64,000 nt of DNA, taken from assembly GCA_963846565.1 (NCBI GenBank), contig CAWJWL010000001.1, positions 248,001 through 312,000 on the forward strand. Direction: 5' to 3'. The notes under the pieces were generated by a model, which saw nothing but the letters and a program-made list of their open reading frames with translations, was not told the origin of the DNA and searched no databases. Each line of letters starts with the position of its first letter. Within the stretch, counting starts at the first letter, position 1. Origin of the DNA: WHSW01 sp963846565 (lineage in GTDB: Bacteria > Actinomycetota > Thermoleophilia > Solirubrobacterales > 70-9). This document shows, piece by piece, positions 58,433 through 64,000 of this stretch. Both the position numbers and the translations under genes were made by a program.

Positions 58433-59743
58433 ATGAGGAGTTGGATACAGAGAATCGGCCTCGCCCTTGTGACAGCACTGATCGCGGCGGCCTTCAGCCC
58501 GGCCTCGCCGGCTCAGGCGGCGACCTGCGATTTCGTCGCGTCGCCGAGCGGGTCCGACGCCGCCGCCGGCAGTGAGGCGGCGCCGCTTCAGACGGCGAGC
58601 GAGCTCGTCTCGCGCCTTGCGCCCGGGCAGGCCGGATGCCTGCGGGCGGGCTCCTATGTGCTCACCTCCTCGCTTCGCCTGACGGAGCCGGGGACGACGC
58701 TGCGCTCATATCCCGGTGAGCGGGCGACTGTGAGCGGCCGAGTTCGCATCGAGGCGACGGCAGTCGGCGCCACGCTCGAGGGACTCATGCTCGACGGCCG
58801 GAACCCCGAGGGCCTCAGCCCGCTGATTCACGCGAGCGGCGCCGTCGTACGCGACAACGAGATCACCAACTTCCATACCCACATCTGCATCGCCGTCGAC
58901 CGCTATCCGGGCGCGGAGACCCCCACGGGTGTCGTGATCGAGAACAACCGCATCCATGACTGCGGTCGCCTGCCCGCGACGAACTACGACCACGGCGTCT
59001 ACGTCAGTCGCGCGATCGGGACCGTGATCCGAGGCAACTGGATCTACGACAATGCGGATCGCGGAGTCCAGCTCTACTCGCAGGCCCAGGAGTCGGTCGT
59101 AACCGGAAACGTGATCGACGGCAACGGCCAGGGGGTCCTGTTCGGAGGCGAGCAGACGAACCCGTCGTCCAACAACGTCGTCGAGAACAACGTGATCTCG
59201 AACTCGGTCCTGCGCGACAACGTCGAGTCAACCTGGGGCGGCCAGCCCGGCACGGGGAACGTGGTTCGCAACAACTGCATCGGTGGCGGTGGCTACGACG
59301 AAGGCGACGGTGGCATCCTGGCTGCAGCACAGCCCGGGTTCGTCTCCGTCGCCAACAGCATCGGCACGCCGAAGTTCGTCGATCGCGCCAACGGCAATCT
59401 GACCCTTGTACCCGGCAGCCCGTGCGGAGGCGTCGCGAAGGTCGGTGAGCCGGCGAGCGAAACCGAGGCCGGTCGCATCGACCTCCGCGCCAGGCGCGGC
59501 AAGGTGGCGCTCGACGAGTCGATCGCTCTCTACGGTCACGCGCCCGCAGGCGAAGTCATCGCCCTGAAAGTCGAACGCAAGGGCTCCTGGAAGACGGTGA
59601 AGACGGTCACGCCCTCGGCGAACGGCTCGTTTGCGGCCAAGCTCCGCGCCCGCCATGCCGGCCAGATGCGTCTGAAGGCGACCGCGGCGGCGGTGCGCGG
59701 CTCGAAGGCGATCAAGGTCAAGGTCGCCCCCGGCACGGAGTAG
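58433..59743 (+). CDS. Secreted right-handed parallel beta-helix protein
   Basis: 436 aa from ATG 58433. The signal peptide is IGLALVTALIAAAFSPASPAQAA. Residues about 45-300 have the beta-helix ladder: GVVIENNRIHDCGRL, GTVIRGNWIYDNADRGVQLYS, SVVTGNVIDGNGQGVLF, NNVVENNVISNSVL, GNVVRNNCIGGGGY (PbH1 repeats, as in pectate lyases and alginate epimerases/lyases). A C-terminal Ig-like domain (ALYGHAPAGEVIALKVERKG) follows. Possibly modifies or cuts the polysaccharide. Confidence 0.87.
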   Translation: MRSWIQRIGLALVTALIAAAFSPASPAQAATCDFVASPSGSDAAAGSEAAPLQTASELVSRLAPGQAGCLRAGSYVLTSSLRLTEPGTTLRSYPGERATVSGRVRIEATAVGATLEGLMLDGRNPEGLSPLIHASGAVVRDNEITNFHTHICIAVDRYPGAETPTGVVIENNRIHDCGRLPATNYDHGVYVSRAIGTVIRGNWIYDNADRGVQLYSQAQESVVTGNVIDGNGQGVLFGGEQTNPSSNNVVENNVISNSVLRDNVESTWGGQPGTGNVVRNNCIGGGGYDEGDGGILAAAQPGFVSVANSIGTPKFVDRANGNLTLVPGSPCGGVAKVGEPASETEAGRIDLRARRGKVALDESIALYGHAPAGEVIALKVERKGSWKTVKTVTPSANGSFAAKLRARHAGQMRLKATAAAVRGSKAIKVKVAPGTE

Positions 59744-59746
59744 CGC

Positions 59747-59767
59747 AGGCGGCTCAGTCAGCCGCCT
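59747..59767. terminator. Bidirectional hairpin between convergent genes
   Basis: AGGCGGCT-CAGTC-AGCCGCCT, 8 perfect pairs with a 5-nt loop, overlapping the stop of the ligase gene and 4 nt after the beta-helix gene. Short T run (TTG) on the plus strand. Confidence 0.55.
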
Positions 59768-61160
59768 TGTGCTGCCGGCTGACGGCCAGCAACGCAGGGG
59801 CGATCGAGAGCAGCAGCCAGAGGTGCTTCGAGTTCTCCTCGGAGAGGAAGATCCCGCCGGCCAGCAGTCCTCCGATCGCAGCCAGCAAGGCGATCGAGAT
59901 CAGCTCGCCCCGCTGGTCGCCTCGCTCGAGGAAATTACGGCGGGCGCTCACCGCGCACGCGCCGCAACCCACGACGATGCTCAGCCAGAGGGCCAGTCCC
60001 GGGATGCCGGTCTCCGAGAGGACCTGGAGGTACGAGTTGTGAGCCACGGACGGTGCGTCGACGAGATACTCGTCCGACCGGATTGCGCCCGGGGCTACGA
60101 CAAAGTGGATGGCCGATGTCTGGAAGTTGCCCGCGCCGACGCCCTGTAGCGGCTCTTGCTCCACGATCCGCCAGCCAACTTTCCAGATGTCGGTCCGCCC
60201 GCTGCCGCCATCGGCGGCCGTGATCCGGTCGCGCGCTTCGGGAGATGCCACGGCGAAGAAGAAGAGCATCCCGGCCGCGACGGCCGTGGCGCCGACGACG
60301 ATGATGCGGGCCCGGTAGCGGCGGCCCCCGAACAGCATCGCGGTGACGACAACGGCTGAAACCGCGACCAGGCCGCCCCGCGAGAGCGTGAGGAACACGC
60401 CGGTGAGCATCAAGGCGGCGGCGAACATCGCGGTCCCGCGAAGCGCGGTCGAATTCGCGCGGTCGAAGATGATCGCGCCGCTCAACGCGATGGCCGCGGC
60501 CAGCAGGGTCGCGAGCTCGTTCGGATCTCCCACCGTCCCGGAGAGCCGGCCGAGGCCGGACGCGGCGGTGGGGCTGTCGGCGAGACCCGCCGCGCTCGGC
60601 TGCGCCACGAGTCCGTAGAGCGCGGTGGCGGTGCCGCCGACGATGAACGCGAGCACGAGCATCCGCGCCGCTCGCGTTGAGTCAACGGCCGAGTAGACGA
60701 TCGGGAAGAGGGTGAACAGGAGCAGGAACGAGAGCACGTAGGGCTGCACCTCACTCGCGTCCTCCGCCCACGTGATGCTGATCGCGCTCCAGGCGAGGAA
60801 CGCGATCATCAGGAAGGTGATTATCGGGTGGGCGGACGGGAACAGGCGCCGGTATTGACCCGTGGCGATGCCCGCCAGCCACGACAACGCGAGTACGAGT
60901 CCCGCCACCTTCGCAACGCTCAGCGTCGGCCCGCCCAAGCTGGGGAGGAGGCCGATGAACGAGAGCCCGATGAACCCCGTGATCCCGAGCAGGAGGTCGC
61001 TGAGCGCAACGAGCAGGAATGCGGCCGCGATCGCGATCGCGATCGCGATCGCCGGCTCCGCCCCGGCGACCGTCCCGAGGATCGCCGCGAGGAGCGCGAG
61101 GGCACTGGGCAACGCCCAGAGCGCGGGCTCGAAGCGGGCGCTCGCCAAGCGCTCACCCAT
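59754..61160 (-). CDS. O-antigen ligase/polymerase (Wzy_C) membrane protein
   Basis: 468 aa, about 11-12 spans. The large periplasmic loop has GRTDIWKVGWRIVEQEPLQGVGAGNFQTSA and VDAPSVAHNSYLQVLSETGIPGL, the Wzy_C/WaaL signature (R, H in AHNSYLQ). AIAIAIAIA in span 2 comes from a GCGATC hexamer repeated four times (61027-61050). Joins or polymerises the flipped repeat units. Ends 2 nt from the tyrosine kinase gene. Confidence 0.88.
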   Translation of the reverse strand: MGERLASARFEPALWALPSALALLAAILGTVAGAEPAIAIAIAIAAAFLLVALSDLLLGITGFIGLSFIGLLPSLGGPTLSVAKVAGLVLALSWLAGIATGQYRRLFPSAHPIITFLMIAFLAWSAISITWAEDASEVQPYVLSFLLLFTLFPIVYSAVDSTRAARMLVLAFIVGGTATALYGLVAQPSAAGLADSPTAASGLGRLSGTVGDPNELATLLAAAIALSGAIIFDRANSTALRGTAMFAAALMLTGVFLTLSRGGLVAVSAVVVTAMLFGGRRYRARIIVVGATAVAAGMLFFFAVASPEARDRITAADGGSGRTDIWKVGWRIVEQEPLQGVGAGNFQTSAIHFVVAPGAIRSDEYLVDAPSVAHNSYLQVLSETGIPGLALWLSIVVGCGACAVSARRNFLERGDQRGELISIALLAAIGGLLAGGIFLSEENSKHLWLLLSIAPALLAVSRQHKAAD

Positions 61161-61162
61161 GC

Positions 61163-62755
61163 TCAGCGCTGATCCGTGGTTTGCCCGACCGAGGGCAGGC
61201 GGGTGCTGAGTCTGCCCGGATTCTGGGGCGATGTCGCGCTGTAGTAGTGGTAGTCGCTGCGCGTCGGTCGGGCGGTCCCGATGAGGACGAAGCCGACCGG
61301 GCGGATCGCGTTCTCGGCCAGCAGCTCACCGAGTTGAGAGAGCTTCGACAGCCGCGTGCGCCCGAGCCGGGTGACGATCAGGACGTCGTCGACATAGGAG
61401 GCGAGGGGCAGGGCGTCGATGACATCCGTGAGCGGCGGCGAATCGATGATCACGAAGTCGGCGATGCGCCGTGCGTCCGCGATCAGCTTCGGCGCGGTCG
61501 GCAGTGAGAACAGCTCTGTGATCCAGCCGCCCTCGTAGTCGGCAAGCAGAAGTCCCAGATTGGGCCCGAAGTCGTCGGTGGTGACGAGGGCGTCCTCGAG
61601 GTCGACGCTCTCGATGAGCACGCTGACGACGCCGGCCTCCGGCGTCACGCCGAGCGCACGGCTGATCGCCGGCCGGCGCAGGTCGGACTCGATCAGGATC
61701 ACGGAATGGCCCGCGGCGGCGAGTGACGCAGCGAGGTTGATCGCGGTGGTCGTCTTCCCCTCGGCCGGGGAGGAGCCGGTGACGAGGATGGCTGTCGAAT
61801 CCCGATTCGCGCTCCGCTGCGCGACCGCGAGCGTTCCGCGCAGCGTTCGGTACGCCTCGGAGGCGGCCGGGGACAGGCCGAGCGGGTCGATGGGCGTCGG
61901 GTTGCCTCGCGCCTGGTCCTCGCGCGGAATGCGGCCAAGGATCGGCAGGCGGTAGAGGCGACGGAGCTGCTCTTCGCGGCGAAGGCGGGGGTCGAGTACC
62001 TGAATCGCGAACGCGGCGGCCACGCCGAGCACGAGCCCGATCAGGATTCCGGCGGCGATCGCAAGGCGCGGGCGCGGGGCGACCGGGTCGGTGGGCAAGG
62101 TCGCCGGCGTCTCGAGGCGCAGCGTCGGGTCGTCGGCCGCCCTCAGAACCTGCAGCTGCGTCACCGCGTCGGCGAGCGCTGGGTCGTCGCTTGCCGCGGC
62201 CGAGGACTCGAGAGCGGGCAGGGTCTCGTCGATGTACTCGTGGAGCGCGGCGGTCTGCTCGTCGATGGCGCCTTCCGCGAAGGCGTTGGCAAGGGCCTGC
62301 GCGTCCTCAGGCAAGCCTGCTTCGGCGACGACGGCGACGATGTTCGACTGGGCCACCGGCTGCGCGGTTACCTTCTCGAGCAGTTCCTCGGGGCTCAGCG
62401 GGGAGCCGAGCAGGCGCTTGACGCGGACGGCAACGTCGATGTTGCTGATCAGGGCGGAGGCGGTCTCGACGTCTCGGGTGGGATCGGTGGATTCGCGGAT
62501 CAGCGGCAGGTTGATCAGCGCCTGATCCGTTGTCGCTGCCGGGAGCACGAGGATGTCCGCCTGCGCTTCGTAGACCTCGTTCGTGGTCGCCGCGTAGAGG
62601 ATCGCGAAACCGGTCGAGATCGCGATCACCGCGATCACGATCCAGATCCGCTCGCGGATCGTGCGGACGTAGCGGCTCAGGCCCTCTTCCTCCGCGGGGG
62701 GCTTGAGCCACTCGGCGGCGACCGCCTTGCCGTTCGAGGATGCGGCATCCATCAC
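61163..62755 (-). CDS. Wzz/BY-kinase fusion (polysaccharide co-polymerase and tyrosine autokinase)
   Basis: 530 aa. N-terminal Wzz domain between spans at about 37-54 and 231-252. The kinase has Walker A GSSPAEGKTT (about 327-336), Walker A' ILIESDLRRP and Walker B FVIIDSPPL. At the C-terminus DYHYYS gives only three Tyr, a short phosphorylation tail. Controls chain length with the polymerase encoded just downstream. Start ATG 62755 or 62752. Confidence 0.92.
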   Translation of the reverse strand: MMDAASSNGKAVAAEWLKPPAEEEGLSRYVRTIRERIWIVIAVIAISTGFAILYAATTNEVYEAQADILVLPAATTDQALINLPLIRESTDPTRDVETASALISNIDVAVRVKRLLGSPLSPEELLEKVTAQPVAQSNIVAVVAEAGLPEDAQALANAFAEGAIDEQTAALHEYIDETLPALESSAAASDDPALADAVTQLQVLRAADDPTLRLETPATLPTDPVAPRPRLAIAAGILIGLVLGVAAAFAIQVLDPRLRREEQLRRLYRLPILGRIPREDQARGNPTPIDPLGLSPAASEAYRTLRGTLAVAQRSANRDSTAILVTGSSPAEGKTTTAINLAASLAAAGHSVILIESDLRRPAISRALGVTPEAGVVSVLIESVDLEDALVTTDDFGPNLGLLLADYEGGWITELFSLPTAPKLIADARRIADFVIIDSPPLTDVIDALPLASYVDDVLIVTRLGRTRLSKLSQLGELLAENAIRPVGFVLIGTARPTRSDYHYYSATSPQNPGRLSTRLPSVGQTTDQR

Positions 62756-62888
62756 GGCGGGATTCTGTCAGCCCCGACTTTCCGCCTCGTCGGTTGTGCT
62801 CGCCTTGCACGGCGGCTCCCATGAACGTGACGTGTCACTACCCCAATTCGGCTAGGAACGAGCGAGGATCTCCGCTAGCTTTCGGCTC

Positions 62889-63644
62889 ATGGGGCTTTTC
62901 GGGAAGCGGGCGGAGGAGACCAGCAAATGGCTCGAGGACCCGCAGCCTGCGTCGTCGTCGGCCGAGGCGCCCGTGACCTCCCCGCAATCGTCGGAGGAGG
63001 TCGAGAAGCTGCTGTCCCTGACGGTCGACGCGGTCGAGTCCGTGGTCGTTGCAGCGGATCAGGCTGCCGGCCGGATTCGAAGCGAGGCGAAGGCGCGGCT
63101 CTCGACCTCATCGGGAGCGCCGAGCACGGCTCGCCAACAGCTGGTCGGCGAGCTCGCCGAGTCGCTTGCCGATCGCGCCGCCGCGCTGGGTCGAGAGGCT
63201 CACGAGCTCGCGGGCGTGCTCGAGCGCGCGAAGCGGGGGCTTGGGAGCGACGACAACGGGCCTTCAGCTGATCCGGCTGCCGACGAGACGAAGAGCGAGC
63301 CCGCCGAGGCGCTCCGCGCGCTGGCGCCACCACCGCCGCATATGCCGCAGACCGCGGCCCCGGCGGCCCCGAGAGCCTCGCCGAACTTCAAGCGTGCCGA
63401 CGAGATTCACCGGGTGACGCCTTCGACGCGTCCGTTCGCGGTCAAGCGCCGCGCGCGCGAGGCCCGAAACGGCCCGGAACCCTTCGACAGGAACGGAATC
63501 CGGCTTCTGGCCACGCAGATGGCGGTCGCCGGGAGCAGCGGCTCCGAGATCGAGGATCGGCTCCGTGACGAGTTCGGCGTCGTCGATCCGGTCCCGATCA
63601 TCAATGATGTGCTTGAGAACCTGAGGAGCGAAGCAAGTGGCTGA
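62889..63644 (+). CDS. Helical Ala/Glu-rich protein, function unknown
   Basis: 251 aa. MGLFGKRAEETSKWLEDPQP, then SLTVDAVESVVVAADQAAGR and ELAESLADRAAALGREAHELAGVLERAK (long amphipathic helices), a Pro/Ala linker, and a C-terminal block NGIRLLATQMAVAGSSGSEIEDRLRDEFGV. TAGCTT ends 7 nt before ATG (leaderless pattern). Overlaps the next gene by 8 nt. Could be a DivIVA- or scaffold-like cytosolic protein; not assigned. Confidence 0.7.
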   Translation: MGLFGKRAEETSKWLEDPQPASSSAEAPVTSPQSSEEVEKLLSLTVDAVESVVVAADQAAGRIRSEAKARLSTSSGAPSTARQQLVGELAESLADRAAALGREAHELAGVLERAKRGLGSDDNGPSADPAADETKSEPAEALRALAPPPPHMPQTAAPAAPRASPNFKRADEIHRVTPSTRPFAVKRRAREARNGPEPFDRNGIRLLATQMAVAGSSGSEIEDRLRDEFGVVDPVPIINDVLENLRSEASG

Positions 63645-64000
63645 GGAGTATGGAAAGCAGTCGGAGCCGACGTTCCTGCGACGTGCGCGGGAGGCGATGG
63701 GCTCGGATCGTGGCTCTGCCGAGCCGGCGCCCGCGGAGCGAACCAGCCGTGTGGTTGACGACGCCACGCAGGGGTCGGCAGCGTCAGTCGGAGGCGCGGG
63801 CAGCGCCCTCTCCCGCTCCGTAGCCGCGGCAGGCGAGCGGATCCAGGGGATCCTCGACGCAGCGGAGGAGGTTGCGGCGGGGATCCGCAGTGACGCGGAG
63901 TCCGAGGCCGAGGACTACCTGCGTGAGCGGCGCGAGGCCGCGGACGAGATCGCCCGGGAGCAGGCCGGCAGGCTCGAGGCGGTGCTGGAGTCCGTACGCG
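63637..64000 (+). CDS. Coiled-coil (DivIVA-like) protein, 3' truncated by window edge
   Basis: From GTG 63637 the frame stays open to the last base. EEYGKQSEPTFLRRAREAMG, then SVAAAGERIQGILDAAEEVAAGIRSDAESEAEDYLRERREAADEIAREQAGRLEAVLESV, a long charged coiled coil as in DivIVA/AtpF-like scaffold proteins. It has the same ADQAAGxIRSEA-like pattern as the gene before it, so the two are probably distant repeats. Confidence 0.65.
   Translation, partial: MAEEYGKQSEPTFLRRAREAMGSDRGSAEPAPAERTSRVVDDATQGSAASVGGAGSALSRSVAAAGERIQGILDAAEEVAAGIRSDAESEAEDYLRERREAADEIAREQAGRLEAVLESVR

Overview
The window is GC-rich DNA with tightly packed, often overlapping genes, GTG and TTG starts and many promoters lying directly on the start codon. 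The gene families fit an actinobacterium. Several exported families here, such as the one at 23321-24088, suggest class Thermoleophilia (Solirubrobacterales or Gaiellales). That placement is inference from content; no 16S or marker tree is available.

Layout. 1-510 is the 3' part of an exported serine protease. 698-2041 is a YadA-head-repeat surface protein. 2181-3720 is a graveyard of mobile DNA: a truncated VirD4/TraG-like ATPase, a tyrosine recombinase broken over three frames and an IS30-type transposase tail. 3795-8414 is an accessory patch with five intact SnoaL/NTF2-like genes, a SnoaL-type fragment, a frameshifted HEPN-like gene, an alpha/beta hydrolase and a cupin; short dispersed promoter-like repeats link these genes. 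8420-10412 is a MerR module with two near-identical operators, one before a hydrolase and one before a small Cys-rich operon. 10486-20644 is a mix of small stress and metabolic genes: YnfA, a SnoaL-cupin fusion, YciI, a DHFR-like reductase, a ParE/RHH toxin-antitoxin pair, STAS, YjbR, cold shock protein, a YbdK-type ligase, a bicupin, a membrane protein behind two CsoR-like copper operators, and DUF1275.

20703-31423 holds envelope and redox genes: methyltransferase, NfeD-like, LPG-synthase-like flippase, a secreted protein, tRNA-Val, FAD oxidoreductase, DUF1772, CLC channel, GT-C-like protein, an AlkP-superfamily phosphodiesterase and a CHRD protein. 31514-49733 is the housekeeping core: thrS, infC, rpmI-rplT, an rRNA/tRNA methyltransferase, pheST and argCJBD. 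The core is interrupted by unusual passengers: a glycosyltransferase and methyltransferase after thrS, a sugar aminotransferase and an FG-GAP protein between infC and rpmI, and a second FG-GAP protein inside the arg operon.

50191-62755 is an exopolysaccharide or O-antigen-like locus: glycosyltransferases, epimerase, nucleotidyltransferase, Wzx flippase, methyltransferase, parallel-beta-helix protein, O-antigen ligase/polymerase and a Wzz/BY-kinase. The window closes with two overlapping coiled-coil proteins; the second runs off the edge.

The most useful observations are the paired MerR operators, the shared SnoaL/hydrolase upstream element, the CsoR-like operators, the decayed mobile island, the split infC-rpmI-rplT operon with an apparent indel at the infC 3' end, a single-base frameshift in the first polysaccharide glycosyltransferase, and a recurrent -10 box 6-10 nt before start codons that implies widespread leaderless translation.
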